Of a DNA stretch of 22,399 nucleotides, positions 1-9,389 are shown one piece after another. Location: contig CM044501.1 of assembly GCA_024364805.1 (NCBI GenBank), forward strand, positions 25,354,839 through 25,377,237. The letters run 5' to 3'. This stretch comes from Euprymna scolopes. Taxonomy: Eukaryota; Mollusca; Cephalopoda; Sepiida; Sepiolidae. The position numbers and the translations under genes are program-made. Position 1 is the first letter of the stretch. Each line of letters starts with the position of its first letter. Below the pieces are notes generated by a model, which searched no databases, was not told the origin of the DNA, and saw nothing but the letters and a program-made list of their open reading frames with translations.

Positions 1-54
1 TCCCACTTTCCGGCCTTGTGCCACATAATGCTTAGGTGGGAAGCATTTACATAA

Positions 55-415
55 CTACCCCATTATACAGCCAAAATATTCCAACACTACTATTGCTGAA
101 TCAGTCTTGATCTCAATTACTTTCAGTCCCCACTTCAGGGCTAAATTGATCCCACCCATAGTGGCATCCAGTTCAGCAACATTTATATGGAAGTAGTCAT
201 TTTTTTTCTTTAGCCATTCTGCATCTTCCACAGTCACACCTCCTATCTCCAATATGACACTCAATTCCAGGCCACTTGCATCGCACCATATTACTCCCTC
301 TTCTCTATTGCTGACATATGTTCTCCCTTCACTGGGTCCTCCTTCTTCACTCTCGTGATGAGTTCTCTCATCATGTTTACGACCTCCTTCATCACGTGGC
401 CCTCTCAGCAGTCAG
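55..415 (-). mobile_element. Decayed retroelement pol fragment, RNase H domain
   Basis: The minus strand from about 290 down to 55 reads as a stretch of RNase H: WCDAS, then VAELDA, then TDSA, which match the D, E and D metal-binding positions of a retroelement RNase H. The spacing and the INVAELDA-type wording fit the pol RNase H of an LTR-type retroelement; this is a family judgement, not a search result. Related coding sequence seems to continue upstream on the minus strand to about 415. The piece is a broken fossil with more than one break; no integrase, protease, gag or LTR belonging to it is visible. It could instead come from another retroelement class that carries RNase H. The RNase H call is fairly safe; the family is less so. 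Confidence 0.6.
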
Positions 416-452
416 TACCCGTCTGTCGTTTTATAAAACTGCATCCTGAACC

Positions 453-575
453 GCGACGGATAGGAACTCTGAATCTCCTGACTGCATTCATTGCAATACT
501 GCTTTCCATAGTTGTGGTTCAAAGGCAGTAATTGCAGTAAATGCATTGAGGAGATTCAGAGTTCCTATCCGTCGC
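453..575. repeat. Long inverted repeat (hairpin), ~52-bp arms
   Basis: Positions 453-479 and 549-575 are exact 27-base reverse complements (arm begins GCGACGGATAGGAACTCTGA). Inside them the pairing continues with a few mismatches for about 25 more bases (480-505 with about 523-548), leaving a loop of roughly 17 bases. This is a foldback or palindromic unit. It lies next to the RNase H fragment but no connection between them can be shown. Confidence 0.85.
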
Positions 576-581
576 TGTTAC

Positions 582-625
582 CACCTGACGAAGGGCAGAG
601 GAATAGTTGGTCGAAACGTCGTGAA
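582..625 (+). other. CTGACGA...GAAACGTCGTG motif
   Basis: After the hairpin the sequence reads CCTGACGA, about 21 bases, then GAAACGTCGTG. Similar motifs are common in invertebrate repeats and resemble the conserved blocks of hammerhead ribozymes, which are known in Penelope-like elements. The 21 bases between the blocks do not form a clean stem II, so I call it only a motif of retroelement-like appearance. Confidence 0.3.
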
Positions 626-660
626 ACAACTAAGAAAAATATGAGGATAATAGTCCGCAA

Positions 661-1340
661 TAAATAAAATTAATAAATAATACTCATCTCAATGAATTCA
701 AATTAAAAAAATAATAATAATAACTAAAAATAAACGAAAACTGTGTTTTTTCTGATATTTCTTTTTTTAAATCTGCTATAAATTCTATTATTTTCAAAAA
801 TTTAATGTATTTTTAATTTCATGATTACAATCATTTTCCCATTTGTATCCTGTAAACCATGTACTTGTTCCATAAACCATATAAAACTGGGTATTTTTTC
901 ATAAACCATATAAAGTTGATTTTTCCTCAATTTTTTATCGCATAATTTGTGAAAAGACTTTCATTAAAATTTGTTGGCCCTTCAGATTATAGTAAATACA
1001 GACCAAGTATTTTAGGGCGTATAGTGTTCTGTATATGAATTAATATCACTAAACTAGTTGCCGAAAAAATTATCGTATTTTTAGCAAAATGCGCAGTGTG
1101 ACACAATGGCGTAGCCCCTTTTGTGGGAGATAACGGCTTCTACATTAATAGCCCTATATCTAGCTTCTAAACTTGTGCCTGATTTTGTGATGAAGTTAAA
1201 AACGTTTTATGCAGGTGTTTTGTGGGTTTGGGAACGTTGAGCATGTCGGTTGGGTTTGAATGACAGGTGTTATGAAACATCACCAGTGTCAAGAAAGGTC
1301 AAACTTACATGCGGATATCTGAAATTGAAAAATAAAACAT
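661..1340. other. AT-rich spacer, no gene seen
   Basis: No coding signal or known element was recognised. A 15-base direct repeat, CATAAACCATATAAA, occurs at 871-885 and 900-914 with a period of 29 bases. The rest is AT-rich with short A and T runs. Confidence 0.6.
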
Positions 1341-1341
1341 T

Positions 1342-1357
1342 GCTCTCTCTCTCTCTT

Positions 1358-1388
<31 letters not shown>

Positions 1389-1431
1389 TTATTTCTCTAT
1401 TTCTCTCATTCACTCCTTTTCTCTCTCTTTC
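1342..1431. repeat. CT-rich microsatellite
   Basis: About 90 bases of CT dinucleotides interrupted by TTTCT steps. It produces a spurious serine/leucine-rich open frame that is not a gene. Confidence 0.95.
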
Positions 1432-2725
1432 AATGAAGAAAGGGAAAAATGAAATATAATACTATTGTTTTAAACAGTTGAGATTTGCTCGCTATACGCG
1501 ATGGGTCGACAAAATATGCTTCCTACTTGTTAACTGTTAAATAAATTTTATATATTTTTATAAAAATGCATTTGTCGCTATTTTGTACAAGTATTCGATT
1601 TCAGCATACCATTAATACCGACGATGGGAAGATGTCTGCAATGACCACACAAGATGCGACCCATGCCAGACAGATATAGCCGACGACGTATCGACCCGTT
1701 TTCGTTGATGTTTCTAGCATGTATCTATCGTGTAGATATCGTTGGATATCGTTTATTCTCCGGGGAGCTGGTTGCGTTCACAAGACGTTCATCAACCAAG
1801 TAACCCTCTTGGGGAGCGATAGTATCTCACAGTTATTTATCGATTTTTTTTTAGTTTTCTATATTTTTGGATACTTTTTTATATCAACTGTGCAAAGCAT
1901 TTCCTATATAACAGTATATTAGCAATATTTGGCTCACTAACAGAAAATTATTAATTATTTTTCCAAGATTTAAAAGTAGTGTTTTTCTCACAAATAACAA
2001 AAATACGTATATTTATTGTTATTAATCTGAAAATTAATAGTTATTATTATCATATCCAACGAACTTTCAACTTTAAAACACAAAAGATGAGAGATTAAAC
2101 GCATTCAAGATTCGAATTTTCGACCTAAAAATCTGATACGTGCACAGTTGTTTTTTTTTGTTTATTTGTTTTATCTACAATCCTCACCCTCCCCACAATA
2201 CAACATATTTTGTTCAGTTTCGGCTGATTATTTTAAGCATATTTGTACCCACAAATAAGGAAAAGTGGTTTTGTAGGCAAACAAATATATATATATATCG
2301 ATTATGAAAAGAAGGTGCATCATTATAAAGTTTATTCTTCACTTAATAATCAGCGAAAATTTCATATTGATTGGATACTACTTTGGTAGATTTTTATAGA
2401 GAGGCTCCGTCAAAAAAGACCTACTTCCTTTTTCTGTTTTGGCCGTGCCTAGGCTACACAGCTAGACACAGCTAGTCCACGCTACACGGCTACGCATACA
2501 GTCATTCCTCGACTGGACACAGCCAGCACTCGCTTAACAGTGACGACTCTTTTATATATATATATATATATATATAATTCAACCGAATCGCATTTCTTCA
2601 TTTAAAAGCGAAATAAAAAAAATAAAAAAAAACGAATCGCATTTTAAATTCTTCATTTTAAATATATATTTCGCGATGAAAAGTGTTTTTTTCTTTTACA
2701 ACTGACGATGCCAAACTCAGTGGTT
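1432..2725. other. Intergenic stretch, no gene seen; short TA tracts
   Basis: No coding region was recognised. TA microsatellites lie near 2286-2299 and 2552-2575. A less AT-rich patch at about 1590-1830 shows short local repeats (GATATCGTTGGATATCG near 1735), and a patch at about 2445-2530 repeats CACAGCTAG-like words. Neither could be assigned to a family. Confidence 0.5.
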
Positions 2726-3159
2726 AGATGCCGACAAAGCTCCACGACACTTCCTGGGCCGGGGTTATACCAAAAGAAGGCTATGCATACTGTTTAATGG
2801 TTTGCAACCGGTCTCGTTCGTTACTTCTTTTTAATGCAGGCGAAACTTCGACAACAACACCCAGCATTAGTCAACAGAAACGGCCAAATTATCCCCTAGG
2901 ACAATGGGCGACTGCATGTTGCTTACTGACTCTGCAGACGTTGAACAAATTGGACTACGAAACTCTACCTTATCTGCCATACTCTTCATACCTCTCACTT
3001 ACCCAAAACCACTTTTTCAAGAAACTCGACAACCATGAGAAATGCTTCAAAAGTGATATCAAAACTCCACTAGAATGCAAGATTCTTACGGTACTGGCAC
3101 TTGTTTTGCGTTGGCAAAAGTGTCTTGAATCTGGCGATGCATATTTCGATCAATAAACT
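2726..3159 (+). pseudogene. Mariner (SETMAR-type) transposase, C-terminal remnant
   Basis: This is the C-terminal half of a Tc1/mariner-superfamily transposase, the enzyme that cuts and pastes the element at TA sites. The open frame 2728-3156 ends with LNKLDYETLPYLPYS, HFFKKLDN and LRWQKCLESGDAYFD, which match the mariner/SETMAR consensus blocks YETLPHPPYSPDLSPTDY, HFFKHLDN and SRWQKC...GAYFD. A second frame over about 2860-2930 reads QHPALVNRNGQIIP and DNGRLHVA, matching the ALVNR...DNARPHVA block with the second catalytic Asp, so at least one frameshift separates the two. The third catalytic Asp (family SPTD) has become LTQ here. The N-terminal DNA-binding half and the terminal repeats are absent. 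It belongs to a different mariner lineage from the copies near 8.8 and 21.6 kb. It cannot be active. Confidence 0.85.
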
Positions 3160-3229
3160 TTGTTTGAGTCGTTCATCTGAATTTAAAAGTTTCTTATCAA
3201 CCTGATATAAAACAAATGTTATTCTTGAC

Positions 3230-3617
3230 CATTAAGCCCCTCCTGGTTATCGGGTTCCTGATTTCTATTAATCTAACCTTCATGATGTCCAGGTTCCAGT
3301 TTTCCCGTTCTTGTCGATTAATCCGTTTCATGCAATCCATTTTTTCATAAACGGTACTTCTGTCCATCCATCTTTTCTTCCTGTCCAGTTACTTATTCAT
3401 GTTGATTCGTGTTTTCAACAGTCAAGCTTCATGTTTTCGCGTTTCTGTCAATTCGACTGTTTACGTCCCAGAAGCGCAATTCCTGTTAATTAAATTCATC
3501 TGTGGTCGATGTTCCTCATTCATTTTCATTCATATTTCATACCGTAAAAGTTTTCGCGTCCCTGTTTTTGTGAAAGCATCCCTTTCGCTGCCGTCTAGTT
3601 GCTAGAAACGGTATTTC
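3230..3617. repeat. Decayed tandem repeat array 1 (TGTCCA / GTTCCAGAAACG words)
   Basis: The stretch is built from irregular repeats of words such as CTGTCCAGGTTCCAGTTTT, TTCCTGTCCATCCA and AGAAACGGTATTTCTG. The same words recur in the array at about 4620-5110. Several short open frames here are by-products of the repeat. The array is interrupted at 3617 by an inserted element and resumes at 4088. Confidence 0.6.
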
Positions 3618-4087
3618 TGTAACATCTTGCATACGAGTGCGTAGAAAATATCAGCAGCAGCGAAGGATGGTTGGCTTGCGAAGGGATTAGCAGCAGCAGC
3701 CAAAAAACGCGCATATGCTAATTAGGAAGTGTGCGCGAGAAGAAAAAGGAAAGAACCGGAGAAAAAATACACCACGTGGTTTAGAGAAGCAAAGTGCGAC
3801 GGCGAAGGAAACGGACGTGTAAGGTCGGAGACGAGAATGGGCCGGCTGTCACCGGCGTGTGTCGGAGGAAGGAGAAACGTCTACAAGAAAAATAAACATG
3901 TGGAAGCGAGAGACGTTTTTAAGTGGTGCTGCAAGTAACGGTGATAAAACCTTGTGTTAAAAAAGAAAAAAATGCCAAAATGCAACCCTGATTTTATTTT
4001 ATTTATTTGTTTTATTTTTTTTTTTTTTACTTTTTTTTAATCAAAAAAAAAAAATTTTAATTCCCCCCCCCCATTTGCTACGTTACA
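3618..4087 (+). mobile_element. Solo-LTR-like element, copy 1 (470 bp)
   Basis: The element begins TGTAACATC and ends ACGTTACA, so the ends are TG...CA with the short inverted termini TGTAAC/GTTACA. It is flanked by TTTC on both sides (3614-3617 and 4088-4091), consistent with a 4-bp target duplication (5 bp, ATTTC, if the boundary is shifted by one). It contains AATAAA near 3890, suiting an LTR polyadenylation signal. A diverged second copy lies at 11999-12640. It sits inside the tandem array, whose word GGTATTTCTGTCC is restored across the junction. No internal coding region remains. A non-LTR MITE-like element with TGTAAC ends is the alternative. It looks old. Confidence 0.6.
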
Positions 4088-4240
4088 TTTCTGTCCACCC
4101 AACGGTGTTAATTTCTGTTGATCCGGCGTATCGACTGTGTAAAATGAAATACAAGGAAATAAAGAACTCTGAAAGAATTAGTATGTGTAAAATCGAAGCA
4201 AAGACAAAAAGTACGAATGATAACTAGGGTTATGACAAGA
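4088..4240. repeat. Continuation of repeat array 1 and its 3' tail
   Basis: The sequence resumes TTTCTGTCCACCC after the inserted element, then TTTCTGTTGATCCGGCGTAT and a purine-rich tail (AAATGAAATACAAGGAAAT). The same order of words occurs at about 5025-5170, so the two regions are diverged copies of one repeat. Confidence 0.6.
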
Positions 4241-4610
4241 GAATACTCTTTCCATTATTTTGACTCTCGGGTATATATCAGTTAATATCTTCTTTTTTTT
4301 TAAGTAGAGTGATGTGGTTCTCAATTGATTAACTGTGTCTAATTGTGTCGGAAATAGACTCGAAAGTCAAAACAATAAAAATAATTATTTATTGTCATCG
4401 TCCTAGTGATTACAGAGGAGTATGATAAGTAACCGGAAGTGAGAAAGAGAAGGAAGAAAAAGGTTGACTGAGAGAAGAAGAAACAAAACAACTTGATGGA
4501 ATAAAAAAAAGGGGGGAAAAAAGTTAATGTTGGGAAGGGGCAAGGGGAAATAATGATGAATAAACCAACCCTTCCCTGCGGCTGAGTTTTTATAAACATT
4601 ATTTTTATCA
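4241..4610. other. Purine-rich spacer, no gene seen
   Basis: AT-rich then GA-rich sequence. Around 4405-4500 it resembles the tail at about 5140-5240 (shared GATTACAG, then GAGAAGAAGAAACAAAA), again suggesting duplicated repeat material. No coding signal was recognised. Confidence 0.45.
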
Positions 4611-4619
4611 ATACAGCCT

Positions 4620-5110
4620 CTAGTCCTATTCAGTTAGCATTCCTGTTGATCCAATACTCTTGCTGTCCAGGTTCCAGTTTTCCGGTCGATTAAGTCGTTT
4701 CATGCTGTCCACTTTCCAGAAACGATATTCATGTCCACGTAGTCCATCTTGTTTTCCAGGTTCCGCATTCTTGCTGATCTATCCTTTCTCTTGTCCAGTT
4801 TCCGGTGTTCGCATTTCTGTCGATTCGACCCTTACCTGCTCTTTAGGTTCCAGAAACGCCATTCCTGTCCATCAAACGTATTTGCTGTCAATGTTGTTCA
4901 TCCCTTTTATTCAGCCTTTCTTCCGTAAAAGTTCGTGTTTCTCTGTTAAACCTTCCTCTCCCTGTTGTCGGGTTTCCAAAAGCCGCGTCCTTGTCCATTC
5001 AGCCTTTCTTGCTGTCCATGTTCTCATTTCTGTTGAACCAGCGTATGAACTCTGTAAAAGAAATACATGGAAATGTAGAGATCTGTAAGAATGAGAATGT
5101 CGAAGAAGAA
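4620..5110. repeat. Decayed tandem repeat array 2
   Basis: The second copy of the array has repeated words including TTGCTGTCCAGGTTCCAG, TTCCAGAAACG and CTGTCCATTCAGCCTTTC. An open frame at 4660-5088 exists only because the repeat lacks stops; its serine- and phenylalanine-rich product shows repeated SRFQ/FLLSYP-like words and no known domain. The 3' tail at about 5025-5170 matches the tail of array 1. Confidence 0.6.
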
Positions 5111-5304
5111 AAAAAAGACAAAGAAGAATGAGAGATTACAGTTGGGTGTGATAGGAAACTAGAAATAACAAAATTAGAGTGCGAAAGAAGTTAGAGAAGA
5201 AGAAACAAAAGAACACGAAGAAAGAAAATAGGATGTTAAAAAGAAATATAAAATTAAAATGACTTTGGAGTTTAAGGGGAAAAAAATGATAGTAAAAAGC
5301 AATA

Positions 5305-5757
5305 TGAAAAATATGGAAAATATGAACAATATGAAAAATAAGAAAAATATGAAAAATACGAAAACTATGAAAAATAAGAAAAATATGAAAAATATGAAAA
5401 CTATGAAAATAAGAAAAATAAGAAAAATATGAAAAATATGATAAATATAAAAAATTAAAAAAAAATATGAAAAATATGAAAAATAAGAAAAATAAGAAAA
5501 ATAAGAAAATAAGAAAAATATGAAAAATATGAAAAATATGAAAAATAAGAAAAATATGAAAAATATGGAAAATAAGAAAAATATGAAAAATATGAAAAAT
5601 AAGAAAAATATGATAAATGTGAAATATATGAAAAATAAGAATAATATGAAAAATATGAAAACGATGAAAAATATGAAAAATAAGAAAAATAAGAAAAATA
5701 TAAAAATAAGAAAAATATGAAAAATATGATAAATGTGAAATATATGAAAAATATGTA
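5305..5757. repeat. A-rich minisatellite, 9-bp period
   Basis: About 450 bases consist of GAAAAATAT and GAAAAATAA units with small variations (GAAAACTAT, GATAAATGT). The 9-base period is a multiple of three, so it leaves long open frames on both strands (FSYFSYFIFLIF-like on minus, KNMKNMKNKK-like on plus). These are artefacts of the period, not genes. Confidence 0.93.
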
Positions 5758-5760
5758 AAA

Positions 5761-6480
5761 TAAAAAAAGTAAACTATACACATGTTCCACCATTACTGAT
5801 CAGCACAGTTTAATCTCACCGTCTACCTAAGACCCATTAACCCTGTTCCTAGCGTGGTCGCCAGGCTTCAATAAGCGATGGCCTCCCGAGTAAAAAAGAA
5901 GAAAAAGTAAGAGGGGGAGGAGGAGGTGGGCGAATAAGCAAAACACAATTTAACAAAAGAAAGCATTTCAAGGGGATAAAATTATAATGATTATGATAAA
6001 AATCAAAAAGAAAACATATAATAACGAGAAGAAGAGAAGGAATATAAAATGATAAACAAAAATAAAGAAAAATAAATGATAAATAACATAAATGTCGTTA
6101 AGAAGTAAAATAGATTTTTTCTTAAAATAAGGATGAAGATGACGCAGACGTGGAGGAGCCATTAAAATAGAATAAAAGATAATGGAGGACAGATTCAACA
6201 AACAAATCAATTAGTCAAATATCTTTAAATAGACCCGACGTGAACAAATTATATCACATGCAAAAAAAAAAAAAAAAAAAACAGACACGACATTTTCTTT
6301 TTTCTTCTTGTAACAATCTAATACAAAATGCCTGACGTCACTATGCTAAGTCGGTTGTGCGTAATTGATTTCAAGCTAAAACCGTCTATTTTAAATCCGT
6401 ACAAGTATTTCTTAGACTTTATTTAAACAAATATTTTTCCTTTTTACCGTTTTGATGAACAGCAAGAAATAGCCGTTAAG
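5761..6480. other. AT-rich spacer with poly-A tract, no gene seen
   Basis: The stretch holds an A-run near 6260-6281 and purine-rich patches. About 5790-5890 is more complex (CCTGTTCCTAGCGTGGTCGC) but was not assigned to a family. No supported coding region. Confidence 0.5.
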
Positions 6481-6486
6481 CATACT

Positions 6487-6798
6487 TCAAAGCGCCATGC
6501 TGTAAAATCCACTATAATTGTGTGCCGAATAAACGCCATTGCTTTCGTGCTGTAGTTTGAAAATAGCATTGAAGGACAATATAAAGTGGATCGTTCGGCA
6601 ACCTTGTAATTTCTTATTTTGTCCTGGTGCTACAAGATCAGGCTGCCTTAAGATATAGGCTTCCAGACTAAAATGCACCAAACATTGATGATAGTGCTGA
6701 ATACTATTCGGAGCAACACCGGAATTATTGCTCGGAGTACACACGTATATGCAGCTGGGTGCACACACGCAAATATTTTTGACAAGAAATATCATCAA
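6487..6798 (-). other. Unrecognised 103-codon open frame
   Basis: This is an open frame in relatively complex sequence, so it is not explained by a simple repeat. The product has several cysteines near its start and a generally hydrophobic, His-rich composition. I recognise no domain, signal peptide or repeat in it. No splice context or promoter can be shown. It may be a chance frame in an old transposable element. Listed only because the surrounding stretch has no other explanation. Confidence 0.12.
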
Positions 6799-6951
6799 AA
6801 GTCATAACAATTGAAAGGAGTGTGCAGCACTGCAGCTTTGAAATCAACATTCTTTAACTGACAAGTTTTGAAAACAGTCATATTGAAATTTGACGAATTT
6901 AATAAGGGCCAGTGGAATGCGGCATGGAAAAACGAAATTCTTATCTAAAGT

Positions 6952-7029
6952 GTTTTTTTTTTTTTGTTTTTTGTTTTTCTTTCTTTGTTTTTTTCTTCTT
7001 TTTTGTTTTTTCTTTTTCTTTCTTTTTTT

Positions 7030-7069
<40 letters not shown>
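6952..7069. repeat. T-rich / poly-T tract
   Basis: About 118 bases of T with scattered G and C, ending in an almost pure run of more than 30 T. On the minus strand this is a poly-A tract and could be the tail of an old retroposon, but no body was identified. Confidence 0.9.
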
Positions 7070-7180
7070 TACATAAAACAAATGCTAGCCAAGGAAGAGG
7101 TCAGTCAAAGAGAGTAACGGACACCGAGTCGATCGACTTGTCATTTTGTCGTCGCTCACAACACTCCACCACACACACCA

Positions 7181-7258
<78 letters not shown>

Positions 7259-7271
7259 CCTCCCTCCCTCC
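7181..7271. repeat. Compound microsatellite (CT)n(CA)n(CT)n(CCCT)n
   Basis: CT repeats from 7181, CA repeats from about 7204 to 7228, CT again to about 7253, and then CCCT units to 7271. Open frames over it are artefacts. Confidence 0.95.
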
Positions 7272-7489
7272 ATAGCATATTTGTGGAAGTATTATTGCAA
7301 TATAAATTGTCACTTTTTTTATATACGCAGAATTGACAGTTTGTTATATGCCTTCACCGAGCAGTTTGACACACGATTCCTGAATAAATAGAACTACCGA
7401 TAGACGTAACAGTATTACTTTTTCTTTTCCCTTTCGCAAAACCCAACAATTTCCTGCAAAACCAAAACCAAAAACAACTTTGTTTCTTC

Positions 7490-7830
7490 TACAAAATAAG
7501 CGGATTAGCATCATGAATAAAATATTAAGAACTTGAAGCATAAAAATCTCTGCCAGAATTATCGAACCCGAAAAAAATTGATACGCCGCAAAACAAAACA
7601 AACAAATTTAAAACGATAAATAACTATGTGAATATATCAAGAATTTTAAGTATAAACCTTTTGCCAAAATGACTGAACCGAAAAAGGCGTTGATATAATG
7701 TAAAACGCAACAACAAAACTAAACACCATGAATAAATATAAACTAGCAGTATACCAACTTCTTTTACAAAATTACTGAATTTCACATTAAATAATCCGAA
7801 AAAAGTTTGATATGTCGTAAAAAAATAAGC
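7490..7830 (+). repeat. Three-copy tandem repeat (~112-117 bp) with stem-loop tail motif
   Basis: Three diverged units each run through TGAATAAA-like and ACTGAA-like words to a conserved end, ACCCGAAAAAAATTGATACG, with the GATAYG step at 7580, 7692 and 7809 (periods 112 and 117). Each ends in TAAAAC or CAAAAC with A-rich sequence after it. The same tail motif, in better condition, occurs at 21325-21366 and reversed at 17165-17201, so this is a local amplification of a dispersed repeat end. Confidence 0.65.
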
Positions 7831-8775
7831 TTATTCTGTCCTTTAATCTTTACACTCCTCGGGTTATATACCTGACAAAATGAAAAGAATTGTTGTTTTC
7901 TGGATTGGTATCTATCAAACATTTAGCGTTGGCTGGTTTTGGAGCGTGGGATATATTTTTTTTTCTATTTAAGCTTTCTGCATCAATTGGCTTCCTATCT
8001 TGACTGGAGCAATTTCCATAAAAATATGTTCGATGCTGTTAAGTTTGCAGGTTGAAACAAGTAACGTAGAAAGCAATACAAATGGTGACTCAACAAACAA
8101 AGGTAGATCAAATAAGAAGTGTATTAGGAAAAGGTATATTTACAGGATATTTACATAATGGTGTCAAATAAGAGAGTCTTTGCTGGAGATACATATATGC
8201 TCTCGGCGGCCTTCGGTGGCTTCTGGTGAACACACACTCAGGCTAACTGAGTCTTCCTATTTATGTGTAATTACTATCCACATATGCAAATGAATGTGTG
8301 CCACCACAGATGCAAAGATTGAATTTTTTTTTTTACTTAATAAATTCCCAATCAACTCTATTATAGATATTTAAGTTTCCAGACCTTAAAATGAAACTCT
8401 TAAAATTTGAAGAAAAAAAAACACACACATCTCAAACATGTGATCATAATAACAGAACTTAGTGTTGCTTTAATTTATCTAAAGACTTTTCAGCAGTTTT
8501 TCAATCGCATTTCTGTCATAATAGATTGGGATGGGACGTTTCGGTGTGACTAATCAGACGGCCAGGGACAATTCAGTGTCGATCTCGCCATTCACATTTT
8601 TATAAGATTCTATAACTTTTTTAAAAAGTTCAGAAAAACAATATTGTGTTTAAGAAAATCATGTTTTTGCAAAACTCTATCTGTTTAATTATTTTCTAAT
8701 TAATGTAATAAAGGCTTAAAAACTTAAACATATTCTTAAGTTTTATTTTAATGAAGAAAAACAATATGAAAATAT
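7831..8775. other. Spacer, no gene seen
   Basis: AT-rich sequence with no supported coding region. A patch at 8150-8300 (GCTCTCGGCGGCCTTCGGTG) and another at 8525-8600 (GGGACGTTTCGGTGTGACTA) are compositionally distinct and may be pieces of dispersed repeats. Confidence 0.4.
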
Positions 8776-8779
8776 AACC

Positions 8780-9035
8780 TCATTATTGACGTTCTTCTAA
8801 AATGGCCTCATGTCCAGATTGCATTTTTGAAATTCACGAGATATTACAGTCAGGATTTAGTACGGTGTATTCCAATTCCTGCTGTAGCTGTTCATTTTAA
8901 CCTGAAATCATAAAAGTTGGTTAGTCGTCTCATGCGATGTATAACAATAGGATACTGAATTTTCAAGTGTCTAAGACAATTCTCAATGCCTGTACAAAAA
9001 TGTCTGGAAACATATTGAAAACACTTTGTACACCG
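8780..9035 (-). mobile_element. Mariner 5' end, truncated copy (same family as 21390-22180)
   Basis: Read on the minus strand, this region runs GTTTCCAGACATTTTTGTAC, then TTATGATTTCAGG, then GAACAGCTACAGCAGGAATTGG, and reaches a start codon at 8824 giving MQSGHEAILEER before a 1-base deletion and a stop. The copy at 21390-21600 has the same landmarks in the same order (MQSGYEDSLEECAIKYC...). Apart from an ~11-base indel the two align through the whole 5' UTR and the first codons. Only the 5' end survives here; the transposase body and 3' end are missing. The 113-codon plus-strand frame starting at 8937 is mostly antisense of this element. Confidence 0.75.
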
Positions 9036-9255
9036 GACATTAAAATTTATGTACGGAATAATATATATACTTATATCCTCGAAGGTAACCGATGTTTAAC
9101 TTGGGCATTACTATATGCGGATGTCCCATGTATTATTTGGGAGGGCAACGATATTCCCTTCAAAATTGTTTGCGAACTAACAAGCACACATGCAGATTTT
9201 ACTCTGCAGAATGTTTATCGTAAATACATTATTTGTTTCTGTACTCACGGACTCC
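9036..9255. other. Unassigned stretch between mariner piece and 5S-like sequence
   Basis: Complex sequence covered by a plus-strand open frame (part of 8937-9278) with no recognised domain. Its boundaries lie inside mariner and 5S-like sequence, so the frame as a whole is not a real gene. Confidence 0.35.
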
Positions 9256-9372
9256 AAAATACGATAAAATCACGTTGATGCGCCTGTTCTCGCCAGATGA
9301 CAGAAGTTAAGCAACGATGGGCCTGACCAGTAACAGATGGGTAACCATTTGAGAAGGCTAGGTGCTTTATGT
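9256..9372 (+). pseudogene. Degenerate 5S rRNA copy or 5S-derived SINE head
   Basis: The plus strand follows metazoan 5S rRNA in order: TACGATAAAATCACGTTGA near the 5' end, GTTCTCG, then AGAAGTTAAGCAACG (the box A promoter region and the best-preserved part), GGGCCTGACCAGTAA, GATGGGTAACC, TGAGAA and AGGTGCTTTATG. About 117 bases aligns with the usual ~120. Many substitutions argue against a working gene. 5S-derived SINEs are known in animals, so it could be a SINE head, but no SINE body follows: a LINE fragment begins within about 20 bases. Comparison is from memory of the 5S consensus. Confidence 0.75.
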
Positions 9373-9389
9373 ACCGCGTCGAATCGTAG

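Noticed and set aside
582-625. Hammerhead ribozyme at CTGACGA...GAAACGTCG
   Set aside because: The conserved blocks are there, but the 21 bases between them do not form stem II and the first pair would be A-C; kept only as a motif.
3729-3938. 69-codon basic open frame
   Set aside because: It lies wholly inside the LTR-like element and has no recognised domain.
4660-5088. 142-codon open frame
   Set aside because: It runs along a decayed tandem array; repeated words in the product mirror the DNA repeat.
5136-5793. Long open frames on both strands over the A-rich region
   Set aside because: The DNA is a 9-base tandem repeat without stops; the products are simple repeats with no domain.
6844-7391. 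Lys-rich, Phe-rich and Ser/Leu-rich open frames
   Set aside because: They are translations of the poly-T tract and the compound CT/CA microsatellite.
8525-8560. Hammerhead-like core on minus (CTGATTA...GAAACGTCCC)
   Set aside because: The conserved G of CUGANGA is replaced and the 8 bases between the blocks form no stable stem.
8937-9278. 113-codon open frame as a host gene
   Set aside because: Its start is antisense to a mariner 5' UTR and its end runs into the 5S-like sequence, so the frame crosses element boundaries.
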